Part shown: one piece after another, positions 46,872-55,259 of the stretch
Layout: each line of letters begins with the position of its first letter
How positions within the stretch are numbered: the stretch's first letter is position 1
Assembly: GCA_046348995.1 (NCBI GenBank)
Contig: JAXMDB010000002.1
Span: 434,001-498,000 of the forward strand
Length of the DNA: 64,000 nt
Direction of reading: 5' to 3'
Source of the DNA: JANNSX01 sp046348995
Lineage (GTDB): Bacteria > Pseudomonadota > Alphaproteobacteria > Rhizobiales > Hyphomicrobiaceae
The notes under the pieces: generated by a model
What the model was told of the DNA's origin: nothing
Seen by the model: only the letters and a program-made list of their open reading frames with translations
Database searches by the model: none
Program-made: the position numbers and the translations under genes

Positions 46872-47608
46872 GCAATGCGGTCCCTGAGGGCGAGGAGGCG
46901 GCGAAGCGAGGAGAGTGTGGACGCATCGCCGCGGCCGTCGGCGCGCGCTGGACGCCAGTGCAACTGGAACGCTTTGACGATGGTCTCGGTCGCGGCATCG
47001 AACACGCCGGTCGCGGGGCAGTCGTAGCCCCAGGCGGCGAGCAGGCTTTGCAACTCGGCGACCTCCGTCCCCGCCGACCCAAGTCCGAGCGGCCGGTCGT
47101 GCCCCGGCGGCTCTGGCTCGACCCAGATGCCGGCACCCGCGATCGCGAGTCGCGCCCAGTCGAACTTTTCGCCGGGATCGATCTTGCGGAACGGCGCCAC
47201 GTCCGAGTGGGCGAGCACGTGCTCGGGAGCGATGCGATGCCGCCGCACGATATCGGCCGAGAGCGCCACGACCGCGCGCATCTGCGCTTCCGGGAAATCG
47301 GGATACCCGCCCGACGGCCCGACATTCTGGATCTCGATGCCGATCGAGCGATTGTTGATGTCGCGCTCGCCGCGCCAATAGGAGACGCCCGCGTGCCACG
47401 CCCGCAGCTCCTCGGGCACCATGCGCGTGATTCCGCCGTCGTCGTCGACGACGTAGTGGCAGGAGACCTTCGACGCCGGATTGGCGAGCCAGCGGATGGC
47501 GAAGGCGGCGGACTCGGTCGCGGTATAGTGTAGGATCAGCATGTCGGGCGCACGGCCCGCGGGCCGCGGCTCGCAATTGGGTGAGGGATGGTCGCGGCAG
47601 TCGATCAT
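46868..47608 (-). CDS. N-acetylmuramoyl-L-alanine amidase, AmpD-like, with PG-binding domain
   Basis: The 246-residue protein has an amidase_2 domain at about 20-165 with the zinc ligands in MLILHYTATES, WHAGVSYWRG and LAHSDVAPFRKIDPG. A C-terminal peptidoglycan-binding segment follows (EVAELQSLLAAWGYDCPATG). It cuts the bond between MurNAc and the stem peptide. No signal peptide is present, so it is probably a cytosolic AmpD-type enzyme recycling anhydro-muropeptides. It overlaps both flanking DMT genes by 4 bases, an unusual operon placement. Confidence 0.92.
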   Translation of the reverse strand: MIDCRDHPSPNCEPRPAGRAPDMLILHYTATESAAFAIRWLANPASKVSCHYVVDDDGGITRMVPEELRAWHAGVSYWRGERDINNRSIGIEIQNVGPSGGYPDFPEAQMRAVVALSADIVRRHRIAPEHVLAHSDVAPFRKIDPGEKFDWARLAIAGAGIWVEPEPPGHDRPLGLGSAGTEVAELQSLLAAWGYDCPATGVFDAATETIVKAFQLHWRPARADGRGDASTLSSLRRLLALRDRIA

Positions 47609-48510
47609 GCGGCGACCTTCTTGCGGCCCTCGCGCAAGGCGATCACGAGCACACCCGAGAGAATGAGCGCGCCGCCGGCGATGAGCCGCCAGCTCCAGCT
47701 GTCGCCGAGCAGAACCACGCCCGAGACCGAGGCGATGACGGGGGCGAGCAGTAGGAAGGGCGCGAGGCGCGGGATGGGATGGCGCTGCACGAGGGTGTTG
47801 AAGCCGACATGGCCGATCACGGTGCCGCAGAAAACGATGTAGGCGAGGCTCCACCATGTGGTCGAGCTGGCCGTTCGGATGCTCTCGAGCGCGGTGGGCT
47901 CGGTCAGCGCTGCGGCGATGCCGACCGGCACGACCGTGCCGAGCGCGATCCATCCCTGCATGTCGACGGGTTTGATATCCTTCATGTGCCGCATGAAGAT
48001 CGCGCCGACGGCCCAGGCGAAGGCCGCCAGCATGTTGACGAGCATGGCGCTCCAATAGCTGAAGATGCGCGGATCGAAGCTCAGGAACAGGACGCCCATG
48101 AAGGCGACGACGAGTGCGCCGCCGCGCCAGATGCCGATCCGGTCGCCTAGGAAGATCGCCGAGAGGATCGTCGCGAAGGGAATGGCGAGATTGCCGGTGA
48201 GAGCGAGTGGCGCGATATCGTGCGCCATGGTGAGCGCGACGAAACCCAGGCCGAAGTTGAGCGCGCCCGACGTCATCGTGACGAGGCCGATCCGCTTCAT
48301 CAACCCCGGATGCCAGCGCATCCAGGGCAGGAACAGAATGAAGACGGACGCGCAGCGGAGCACGATGAGCGTCAACGGCGGCAGCTCGGCGAGCGCGAGC
48401 TTGGAGAAGATCCAGTTCAATCCCCACAGCGCCTGCACGGCGATGAGCAGCAGCAGATCGAGGCCGAGCCCATCCTCGGGCTTGGCGTCAGCGCCAGCGG
48501 GTGCCGTCAA
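47605..48510 (-). CDS. EamA/DMT family transporter
   Basis: The 301-residue protein has ten transmembrane helices. It begins with a polar tail, then LLLIAVQALWGLNWIFSKLA, typical of the DMT superfamily. LWRGGALVVAF-type and FLLLAPVIASVSGVVLLGDS segments mark the two halves. Its ATG overlaps the TerB/DnaJ stop, and its own stop overlaps the amidase ATG, each by 4 bases. It may export a product linked to cell-wall turnover, but the substrate is unknown. Confidence 0.9.
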   Translation of the reverse strand: MTAPAGADAKPEDGLGLDLLLLIAVQALWGLNWIFSKLALAELPPLTLIVLRCASVFILFLPWMRWHPGLMKRIGLVTMTSGALNFGLGFVALTMAHDIAPLALTGNLAIPFATILSAIFLGDRIGIWRGGALVVAFMGVLFLSFDPRIFSYWSAMLVNMLAAFAWAVGAIFMRHMKDIKPVDMQGWIALGTVVPVGIAAALTEPTALESIRTASSTTWWSLAYIVFCGTVIGHVGFNTLVQRHPIPRLAPFLLLAPVIASVSGVVLLGDSWSWRLIAGGALILSGVLVIALREGRKKVAA

Positions 48511-49223
48511 AGACCGCGCTCCCGCCGGATCTCGTCATAGGCCTCGTTGATAGCGGCGATTTTGTCGGTGGCGATCTTGATGAACTCTTCGGGCATGCCG
48601 CGGGCGATCGCCTTGTCGGGATGGTTCTCGACCATGAGCTTGCGATAAGCCGCCTTGAGCGCCTCGTCGGAAATATCGGCAGGCACGCCCAGCACGCGAT
48701 AGGGGCTGCGCTGATCCTCGGGGAGGAAGCGGGCGCGGACGACCTTGTACTCGTCCTTCGTGAAGCCGAAGCGCTTGGCCACCTGCTTGAGATAGTGCTC
48801 CTCGTCCTCGTGCAAGAGGCCGTCGGCGGTGGCGATGTGGAACAGGCCCTCGAGCACGTCCTCGAGCAGCGGTCGATTCTCCTTGAACATGTTCGCGAGC
48901 TGCTCGGCGTAAGCCTCGTAGCCGGCGATGTCCTGCTTCGCCAGGTTGAAGATGCGGGCGACGTTCTGCTCCTCGCCCTCGGGCACCTTGAAGACGTCCT
49001 TGAAGGCGGCGACCTCATCCGTCGTCACCTGGCCGTCGGCTTTCGCCATCTTGGCGCCGAGCGCGATGACGCCGACCGTGAAGGCGACATCGGTCGTCGC
49101 GTCCCCGCCGCCCTTCGAGCGGTCGAGCGCAAAATGCCCCGCCAAGCCACCGAGCAGCGCCCCGATCGGCCCGCCGACGGCGAAGCCCGCAGCCGCACCG
49201 CCTAGTTTTCCCCAGATCGACAT
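48507..49223 (-). CDS. TerB-like and DnaJ domain protein (DjlA family)
   Basis: The 238-residue protein starts with a Gly-rich hydrophobic stretch (AAAGFAVGGPIGALLGGLAG) that may anchor it to the membrane. A TerB/DjlA helical domain follows at about 45-160 (AFTVGVIALGAKMAKADGQV, then TADGLLHEDEEHYL), with a C-terminal J-domain containing the HPD motif (VENHPDKAIARG). It should recruit and stimulate DnaK near the membrane, as DjlA does. It is the first gene of the coupled minus-strand run ending at lepA and its insert. Confidence 0.92.
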   Translation of the reverse strand: MSIWGKLGGAAAGFAVGGPIGALLGGLAGHFALDRSKGGGDATTDVAFTVGVIALGAKMAKADGQVTTDEVAAFKDVFKVPEGEEQNVARIFNLAKQDIAGYEAYAEQLANMFKENRPLLEDVLEGLFHIATADGLLHEDEEHYLKQVAKRFGFTKDEYKVVRARFLPEDQRSPYRVLGVPADISDEALKAAYRKLMVENHPDKAIARGMPEEFIKIATDKIAAINEAYDEIRRERGL

Positions 49224-49378
49224 GAGGGGACCATAGCCGGATTTGCGAGGCCTTGCCTACCGCCCCTGGACAGATCAGTCCGTCGGCGCGCGCGTGGGGG
49301 CCGTGGATGAGTTGGCCTCACGGCGGCCCGAAAGCAAAGCTATGAGCGTTGCCGTTCGACCAAAGAGGGAGTGGTCCG

Positions 49379-49789
49379 ATGCTGTCGCTTGCTCGCATTC
49401 TGCCCGCACTTGCCGCTATCGCCGTTGCCGGACCGGCCTTCGCCGCCGAGCCGCTCGGCACGTTCAAGCGGCCGTCGACCGGCACCGAGGTCGAATTCTA
49501 CGATTGTGGCGGCAAGCTCTGCGCCAAGATCGTCAAGGTGACGGACGCCGCCAAGCAGAAGGAGGTCGGCACCGTCATCATGGGCGGCGCGGCCAAGGAC
49601 GGCGATGCGGTTTGGAAGGGCGATCTCCTCAACACCGAGGACGGCAAGACCTATTCCGGCATCGTCACCCTCGTCGACGGCGACCACGTCAAGCTCGAAG
49701 GCTGCGGCCTCTGGGGCATGGTCTGCAAGGGCGAGACCTGGGAGCGCGTGCCGGTCGACGCGACGGCGTCCACGACGGCGCCAGAGTAA
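49379..49789 (+). CDS. DUF2147 family secreted protein
   Basis: The 136-residue protein has a signal peptide (MLSLARILPALAAIAVAGPA with cleavage after FAAE-like site). A small beta-barrel domain follows (GTFKRPSTGTEVEFYDCGGK, LCAKIVKV), matching DUF2147. Two Cys pairs (CGGKLC and GCGLWGMVC) likely form disulfides in the periplasm. Members are common in proteobacteria without a settled role. The ATG at 49379 is chosen because the signal peptide starts there. Confidence 0.88.
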   Translation: MLSLARILPALAAIAVAGPAFAAEPLGTFKRPSTGTEVEFYDCGGKLCAKIVKVTDAAKQKEVGTVIMGGAAKDGDAVWKGDLLNTEDGKTYSGIVTLVDGDHVKLEGCGLWGMVCKGETWERVPVDATASTTAPE

Positions 49790-50005
49790 CGAACAGTAGC
49801 GGTCGGCGGCAAAAGGACGGGTTGCTGCACTGCAACCCCACCCCCCGTTACAAACTATTTTCTCGTCCCGGCTCCAAATCGTCCCAACGCTCAGCTAGGA
49901 TCATGCCCGGCACCCCGGTCCCGGGGGCGCTCTGCCTTGTCGGGCTTTTGCGTGGAGGCCTCCACGGGCAGGCCGCCTCCGGCTCAATGTTGGAGAACGC
50001 GAACA

Positions 50006-51046
50006 ATGCGCCGCCTTTGCTGCACCCTTGCCCTCATCGTCCCCTTCGCCAGCCCCGCCCTCGCCGACGACATGGCCGATTGCAAGGGCAACAACTTCGA
50101 CCTCGTCGTCGCCTCCTGCACGAAGCTCATCGACGGAGGCACGCTCTCCGACGCCGACAAGGCGTCCGCGCTCGGTAGCCGCGCCTGGGGCTACAAGGGC
50201 CGCGGCGAGTACGACAAGGCGCTCGCCGACTGGCAGGCGTGCGCGGCGACGACGCCTCAGGACGCCTATTGCCCGGCCGGTCTCGCCGATCTTGCGATGG
50301 CCCAAGCCAACTACGACGAGGCCGTGAAGCAGGCCGACATCGCCATCGGCATGAACGCGAAATACACGTGGCCGATGGCGCTCAAGGGCGCGGCGCTGCG
50401 CGCCAAGGGGACGTACGACCAGTCGATCGAGGCCCTCGACCAGGCGCTCAAGATCGACCCGCGCTACACCTACGCGCTCTACCAGCGCGGCCTCTCCTAC
50501 TCCAACAAGGAGGACTACGAGAAGGCGATCTCGGACTATTCCAAGGCGCTGTTGATCGACAAGACCTACAACGACGTACGCTCGTCGCGTGCCTACTCGT
50601 ACTTCGCCTCGGGCAACATCGAGAAGGCGACGGCCGACATCGACAAGGTCATTCAGGACAATCCGGGCGATCACTATTCTTGGGCGCTGCGCGGCTACAT
50701 GGTCGTTCTGCAGGAGAAGGGCGATGCGGCCAAGGCCGTCGGCGACCTCGACAAGGCGATCGCCATGAACGCCAACACCGATTGGTATTACACCTATCGC
50801 GCGCTCGGAAACATCAAGCTCGGCAAGCTCGACCTCGCCAAGGCCGATCTCGACCGCACCATCGCCAAATATCCCAAGGCGATCGAGGACAACACCTATC
50901 TCGGCATGCTGAAGGAGAAGCAGAACGACAAGCCCGGCGCGATCGCCGCCTACCGGGTGGCGCTCGAGAGCTCGGCGACCGGTATCGACTCCCGCCGCTG
51001 CCAGGAGGAGGCGCTGAACCGCCTGGCGGAGCTCGACGCCCAGTAG
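50006..51046 (+). CDS. Periplasmic TPR-repeat protein
   Basis: The 346-residue protein has a signal peptide (MRRLCCTLALIVPFASPALA). At least six or seven tetratricopeptide repeats follow over residues 50-320 (AWGYKGRGEYDKALADWQAC, YALYQRGLSYSNKEDYEKAI, ALRGYMVVLQEKGDAAKAV). TPRs form protein-binding surfaces, so it is probably a periplasmic scaffold. TGGAGAACGCG lies before the ATG at 50006. It is not obviously in an operon with its neighbours. Confidence 0.9.
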   Translation: MRRLCCTLALIVPFASPALADDMADCKGNNFDLVVASCTKLIDGGTLSDADKASALGSRAWGYKGRGEYDKALADWQACAATTPQDAYCPAGLADLAMAQANYDEAVKQADIAIGMNAKYTWPMALKGAALRAKGTYDQSIEALDQALKIDPRYTYALYQRGLSYSNKEDYEKAISDYSKALLIDKTYNDVRSSRAYSYFASGNIEKATADIDKVIQDNPGDHYSWALRGYMVVLQEKGDAAKAVGDLDKAIAMNANTDWYYTYRALGNIKLGKLDLAKADLDRTIAKYPKAIEDNTYLGMLKEKQNDKPGAIAAYRVALESSATGIDSRRCQEEALNRLAELDAQ

Positions 51047-51149
51047 ACCAAAGCTGGCGCCTCGGGTCGCGATGCGATCCGAGGCCCTTTCCACCGGTGC
51101 CAGAAAGCCGCTAGCTTCGGTCATCGCTCTCAATCAACAGGAGTCCGCG

Positions 51150-51494
51150 ATGGCCTCGACCGACCGACGCATCACCATCACGCCCCATCCGGGACGCGTC
51201 AGGGTTCATGCCGGCGACCGTGTCTTGGCGGACACGACCCGGGCGCTGGCGCTCGACGAGGACGGCTATCCGCTCCGTCTCTATATTCCCCGGCAAGACG
51301 TCGACATGACGAAGCTCGCCCGCTCGCGGCAGGTCACGCAATGCCCGCACAAGGGCGAGGCGAGCTATTTCTCAGCGGGCGGGGTCGAGAACCTCGCCTG
51401 GTCCTACGAGCTGCCCTTCGCCAATGTCGCCGCGATCCGCGGCCACCTCTCCTTCTATCCCGACCGGACCCGCATCGAAGAGACGCCGGGTTGA
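51150..51494 (+). CDS. DUF427 domain protein
   Basis: The 114-residue cytosolic protein shows the DUF427 pattern: RVRVHAGDRVLADTTRALAL, YIPRQDVDM, TQCPHKGEASYFS and LAWSYELPF, ending in a DRTRIEE-type motif. This small beta-barrel family is widespread, and its role is unknown. Conserved Cys-Pro-His-Lys-Gly suggests a functional pocket. CAGGAG lies 8 bases ahead of the ATG. It lies about 90 bases upstream of the ECF sigma gene. Confidence 0.92.
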   Translation: MASTDRRITITPHPGRVRVHAGDRVLADTTRALALDEDGYPLRLYIPRQDVDMTKLARSRQVTQCPHKGEASYFSAGGVENLAWSYELPFANVAAIRGHLSFYPDRTRIEETPG

Positions 51495-51532
51495 GTGCGG
51501 CCAGAAAAATTTCTGGCATTGAGCTCGGACCG

Positions 51533-51557
51533 GGAATAGGGCCGCCAGCCGTCCGTT
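51533..51557 (+). promoter_or_regulatory. ECF-type promoter ahead of the sigma factor gene
   Basis: GGAAT at 51533-51537 is followed after exactly 16 bases by CGTT at 51554-51557. This is close to the GGAAC-N16/17-CGTT pattern of many alphaproteobacterial ECF promoters. It lies about 29 bases before the proposed GTG of the sigma gene, so it is well placed for autoregulation. Confidence 0.5.
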
Positions 51558-51585
51558 TTCCTTGCACGAACGGACGGGGCTGGGT

Positions 51586-52101
51586 GTGACCGAGGATGTC
51601 AGGAAGCGAATGATCGCTTTCCTGCCGCGCTTGCGGCGGTTCTCGCTCGTCCTGACGCAGGATGCGGCGCAAGCCGACGACTTGGCGCAGGATACCTGCG
51701 TCAGGGCGTTGCAAAGCCTGCATCTTTGGGAACCGGGAACGCGGTTGGAAAGCTGGATGTATCGCATCGCCAACAACCTCTGGATCGATCGGGTGCGCAG
51801 CCAGCGGTTTCGCGGCGTGCATGCCTCGATCGACGATATCGAGACCGGCGAGGAGCCATCCGGCGTCGATGGGCGCGACGTGGCCGAGAGCCGGCTCGAG
51901 CTCGCCCAGGTCATGAAAGCGATCGGCCGGTTGCCCGAGGAGCAGCGCGCCGTGCTGGCGCTCGTCTGCATCAACGGCGCCTCTTACAAAGAGGCGGCCG
52001 AGACGTTCGCGATCCCCATGGGGACGGTGATGAGCAGGCTTGCACGGGCGCGCAAGGCGCTCTACGCCGCGCTGGCCGAGCCTACGGAGCATTTGACATG
52101 A
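51586..52101 (+). CDS. ECF-type RNA polymerase sigma factor
   Basis: The 171-residue protein has a sigma region 2 domain (RFSLVLTQDAAQADDLAQDT, WMYRIANNLWIDRVRS) and a region 4 domain (RLPEEQRAVLALVCINGASY, KEAAETFAIPMGTVMSRLAR). It lacks regions 1 and 3, as ECF sigmas do. The next gene overlaps its stop by 4 bases and encodes a membrane protein with an anti-sigma plan. The start is uncertain among the GTG at 51586, a TTG at 51562 and an ATG at 51610. A GGAAT-N16-CGTT motif upstream fits self-activation. Confidence 0.92.
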   Translation: MTEDVRKRMIAFLPRLRRFSLVLTQDAAQADDLAQDTCVRALQSLHLWEPGTRLESWMYRIANNLWIDRVRSQRFRGVHASIDDIETGEEPSGVDGRDVAESRLELAQVMKAIGRLPEEQRAVLALVCINGASYKEAAETFAIPMGTVMSRLARARKALYAALAEPTEHLT

Positions 52102-52853
52102 GCAAGCTCCCCGCCGTGAGCGATGAAGTTCTGATGGCCTATGCCGACGGCGAGCTCGGCGATGGCGAGGCCGATAGGATCGGCCGCGCTATCGACAACG
52201 ATCCCGCCCTTGCGGCGCGGCTGAAGGTTTTCCGCCTCACGGGCCGCACGCTCGCGCCGCAGTTCGATGCGCTCGACTTGGGCGAGACGCCGGCCTCGAT
52301 GCTGGACGCGATCCGCAGCACGCCAGTGCGCACGCGGCCGACCCTGGCATCGCGGCTGCAAGGTTTTCTCGATGGGTTTCGCCTCGGCCCCACGCCTTGG
52401 CCGGCACTGGCCGGCCTCGCCGCCGGCCTGCTGATCGGCGCAGGCGTCGCGCAGCTCGCCGGTCATGGCGGCACGATGTTCACGGTGAAGCCGGACGGAA
52501 CGATGGTCGCGTCCGGGACGCTCGGCAAAATCCTCGAGTCATCGCCCTCGGCTGTGGCCGGGACCAGCGATATCGTTGCGACGAGCTCGTTCGAATCCGT
52601 CGACGACCGCTATTGCCGTCTCTATCAGGCGCCCCGCCAAACCGGGCTCGCCTGTCGCAATCCGGCCGGTGACTGGCAAATCCTCGCCATGGGCGAGGGC
52701 ACGCCCGGTGCCGGAGAAACAGAATACGGGCCTTCCGGGGGGAGTGGTGCCAGTGCCGTCTCAGATCTCGTCGGTCAGATGAGGAAATCAGAGGCGGCAC
52801 TGAGCCCTGCCACGGAGGCCGATCTCATCGCGCGCAAGTGGGAGGCGCGCTGA
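52098..52853 (+). CDS. Probable membrane anti-sigma factor
   Basis: The 251-residue protein starts MSKLPAVSDEVLMAYADGEL, the usual opening of anti-sigma N-domains that hold the sigma factor. The zinc-binding HxxxCxxC of ZAS proteins is absent. A transmembrane helix follows near 95-118 (WPALAGLAAGLLIGAGVAQL), then a periplasmic domain with two Cys residues (RYCRLYQ and GLACRNP) that could sense redox state or form a disulfide. ATGA overlap with the sigma gene couples their synthesis. Confidence 0.85.
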   Translation: MSKLPAVSDEVLMAYADGELGDGEADRIGRAIDNDPALAARLKVFRLTGRTLAPQFDALDLGETPASMLDAIRSTPVRTRPTLASRLQGFLDGFRLGPTPWPALAGLAAGLLIGAGVAQLAGHGGTMFTVKPDGTMVASGTLGKILESSPSAVAGTSDIVATSSFESVDDRYCRLYQAPRQTGLACRNPAGDWQILAMGEGTPGAGETEYGPSGGSGASAVSDLVGQMRKSEAALSPATEADLIARKWEAR

Positions 52854-53164
52854 CGACAGAACACGGGCTTTGTCATTCAGCCCATAACGAGCTCAGCCGG
52901 CGGTCCCGCAACTCCGGCTGACAGGAACCGGCTCTCGATCGTGCGATAAAGACCACACCCCGCTGTCCAGTTGCACCGAGAGCCGGTTCCACTTTTTCCC
53001 CACTCACTCGCAATCGCACGCCCCACCCGCTGACCCACGCCAGCGCGCGACACCAGTCGTCCTCACCCTTCGATTGAAGGCAGGTCCGGTGCGCCGTACT
53101 CAGAGCAATGTGCGCCGATCCGGATCCGGGACCATGCCTTTTGCTGGTTGGTCTGTCGCGGCGC
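52854..53164. repeat. Intergenic gap with 14-bp inverted repeat between convergent genes
   Basis: The anti-sigma (plus) and subtilase (minus) genes converge here. GGAACCGGCTCTCG (52924-52937) and CGAGAGCCGGTTCC (52977-52990) are perfect inverted arms around a 39-base centre, followed by ACTTTTTCCCC. It may act as a bidirectional terminator or be another dispersed repeat. No gene is supported in these 311 bases. Confidence 0.6.
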
Positions 53165-54328
53165 TTACCGCTGGGCGACGCTCGTGCTGGCGGTCTCGTC
53201 ACCCGGTGCCGAACTGGAGAGGCTCGAGAACAAGTCGCCCTCGGGCGCGCCACAGCTCTTGGGCGCTCGCAGCAGCCCACGCCCGAAAATCGCGTCCGCC
53301 CCCGGAGCGCCGATATCGTCGATGCCCGACGTCACGAGCCAGTCCCGCGCCGCGCCGGTTGCCCCACTGTCGAGCTCGGCCGCGAGCGCCGCCGTCACGA
53401 ACGGCACGGCGAAGGAGGTGCCCGATTGGTAGATCGACCGATTCTTCGGCGCTGCCGTCCAAATCTTCACGCCGGGTGCGGCGACGTCGATGTAGTCGCC
53501 CTGATTGGCTTGGATGTAGCCGCGCATACGGTTGTCGACGGCCGTCACGGCGATGACCTCGTCGTAGGCGGCGGGAAAAGCCGGTGCGGCGGCCGGTCCG
53601 TTGTTGCCGGCGGCGGCAACGAACACGACGCCCTTGGCGCTCATGTTGGCGAGCGCCTTGGCCACGAGATCGTCTTGCGGTCCCGAGAAGCTCATGTTGA
53701 CGATCTTGACCCCGGCCTGATCGAGCCAATCGAGCGCCTTCAGCAGCGAGGCCGTGTCCGTCACGACATGCTTGTTCTCATCGAGGTAGAAGACGTCGGC
53801 TGCGACGAGGCGGGCCTTGGGTAGGAGACCCGGCGTGCCGAGTTGGCCATTGCCGACGATCAGGGCCGCGACGCCGGTCGCGTGGCCATAGGCTTCCTCT
53901 TGCGTGCCCGAGGGCGAGAACCGGCGGGCGACGATGGCGCTACCGGCGAACGCCTGGCTTTCGAGATCGATGCCGGTGTCGATCATGCCGATGGCAAGGC
54001 CCGAGCTGCAGGTTTCGAGGCTCTGCTGCCAGCCGATCATGACGCGTCCGTAGCACTGGTCGCCGCTGCAGCGGGCATCGCCGCCCCCGCTCGTGCCCTT
54101 CGAGGCCGAGCTCGCGGAGGTGGCCGTATGGTAGCCGGAATAGAGATTGTTGAGTCCGAAAGCCCGGCCCGGGAAGGCCGCGGCCAACGATTTGCGGGCC
54201 TCGTCCTCGCTCATGCCCTTCGGCACCATGAGCTCGACCACCGGCGTTTCGAGAGATTTGGGTTGGGCGACGGGAGTGGCCACCGAGAAGCCCATGGCTT
54301 CCGCCGTCGAGACATCGGCATCCGACAT
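53165..54328 (-). CDS. S8 family (subtilisin-like) serine peptidase
   Basis: Counting from the ATG at 54328, the catalytic triad is Asp117 (GMIDTGID), His149 (YGHATGVAAL) and Ser305 (SGTSFAVP). The oxyanion Asn lies in VFVAAAGNNGPAAAPAF. The prodomain-like N-terminal part includes VVELMVPKGMSEDEARKSLA. The true protein almost certainly starts further upstream: the same frame continues open through a Gly/Asp/Lys-rich linker before hitting a stop near 54755, and the signal-like N-terminus seems to lie in another frame (see the region 54329-54999). An ORF from 54328 alone would lack an export signal. Four Cys residues near CSGDQCYG suggest an extracytoplasmic location. It converges with the ECF sigma pair. 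Confidence 0.85.
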   Translation of the reverse strand: MSDADVSTAEAMGFSVATPVAQPKSLETPVVELMVPKGMSEDEARKSLAAAFPGRAFGLNNLYSGYHTATSASSASKGTSGGGDARCSGDQCYGRVMIGWQQSLETCSSGLAIGMIDTGIDLESQAFAGSAIVARRFSPSGTQEEAYGHATGVAALIVGNGQLGTPGLLPKARLVAADVFYLDENKHVVTDTASLLKALDWLDQAGVKIVNMSFSGPQDDLVAKALANMSAKGVVFVAAAGNNGPAAAPAFPAAYDEVIAVTAVDNRMRGYIQANQGDYIDVAAPGVKIWTAAPKNRSIYQSGTSFAVPFVTAALAAELDSGATGAARDWLVTSGIDDIGAPGADAIFGRGLLRAPKSCGAPEGDLFSSLSSSAPGDETASTSVAQR

Positions 54329-54999
54329 GCCGACGCCGACGACCTCGCCGCTCTTGTGATCGGCAGCGCCCGGGGCATTGCCGGATGCAGACGTTTCCGG
54401 CGCCGCTACAGGTGTTTCGATCTCAGGCGTCGCGACGACGGACTTCTTGTCCTTGGCCTTGGATTTGTCGGCGGATTTGTCGCTATTTGGATCTGCGTCG
54501 TCGCCGGTGTCGTTGTTGTCGGCGCCTTTGCCCGGCTTGCTGCCTTTGCCTGGCTTGCCGTCGCCATCTTGGTCGGCGCCATCACCAGTGTTCTCGCCAC
54601 CGGCGGCTTTGCCTGGCTTGCCCTTGCCGCCACCGTCGTTGCCGCCATTTTCGCCGTTTTCGCCGCTGTTGCCCTTGCCGGGTTTGCCGCCACTGCCGTT
54701 CCCGTCACTGTCGTGATCGCTGTCGCCGCCATTCGCCGCTGTTGCCCTTGCCGTTTACCGCCATGCCCTTCCCGTCACCGTCGTGGTCGCCGTCACCTTG
54801 TCGCCACCGCTGCCGCTGGTGCCATTGCCCCTGCCGTCGCCGCCGTGCTGCCCTTGCTGTCTCCGCCGCGATGGCCGCCCCCGTGATGGCCGCCGTGGTC
54901 CCCATTGCGATCGCCTCCGCGATTGCCACCAGCGTGCGCGAATGGGTAGGCGGCATCTTCCAGAACAAGAGACGTGAGCTGATTGGGAGCAATGCTCAA
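54329..54999 (-). pseudogene. Frame-broken Gly-rich N-terminal region of the S8 peptidase
   Basis: Upstream of 54328 the peptidase frame stays open to about 54758 and encodes a low-complexity linker (GKPGKGNSGENGENGGNDGG and similar). Further upstream, Gly/Asp/Asn-rich coding character moves between frames. A start-like TTG at 54999 gives MSIAPNQLTSLVLEDAAYPF, then GGNRGGDRNGDHGGHHGG; next come HGGDGRGNGTSGSGGDK in the peptidase frame and GDGDHDGDGKGMAVNGKGNS in the third frame. At least three frame changes would be needed to join them. Either indels broke the gene, or the repetitive GC-rich sequence was misread. Confidence 0.6.
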
Positions 55000-55259
55000 A
55001 AAGGCACAAGAGGACCGGCGCAGATCCGCCGCACAATGCGCGCCACCATCGGCCGCGTGCTCAATAGCCTCGGGCTTTCGAATCTAAGCCGCACAGTTGG
55101 ATTCCCCCATCCGGTCCGGAAGGACCGGTCTTCCCTCGACGGATGAAGGTCGCTGAGTGTGCTGATTTTGTGAAGTGTGATGCTAAGTCGGGGCGTCACT
55201 GCACAGCTTATTGAGGACACCCGTGCAACACTTTTTTCTCACCGAACCGAGCATAAGCC
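55000..55259. other. Intergenic gap between spoVR end and the peptidase start
   Basis: No gene is supported in these 260 bases. A hairpin CCGGTCC-GGAA-GGACCGG lies at 55111-55128, with no T-run, so terminator function is doubtful. The promoter of the peptidase gene should lie here, reading leftward. Confidence 0.4.

Noticed and set aside
54406..54732. A 108-codon Ala/Thr-rich minus-strand protein upstream of the S8 peptidase
   Set aside because: It is the out-of-frame reading of the GGC/GCC-type linker repeats; the peptidase frame gives a Gly/Asp/Lys linker continuous with the enzyme.
55111..55128. A 7-bp hairpin after spoVR as a Rho-independent terminator
   Set aside because: No T-run follows on either strand and it lies about 130 bases from the spoVR stop.
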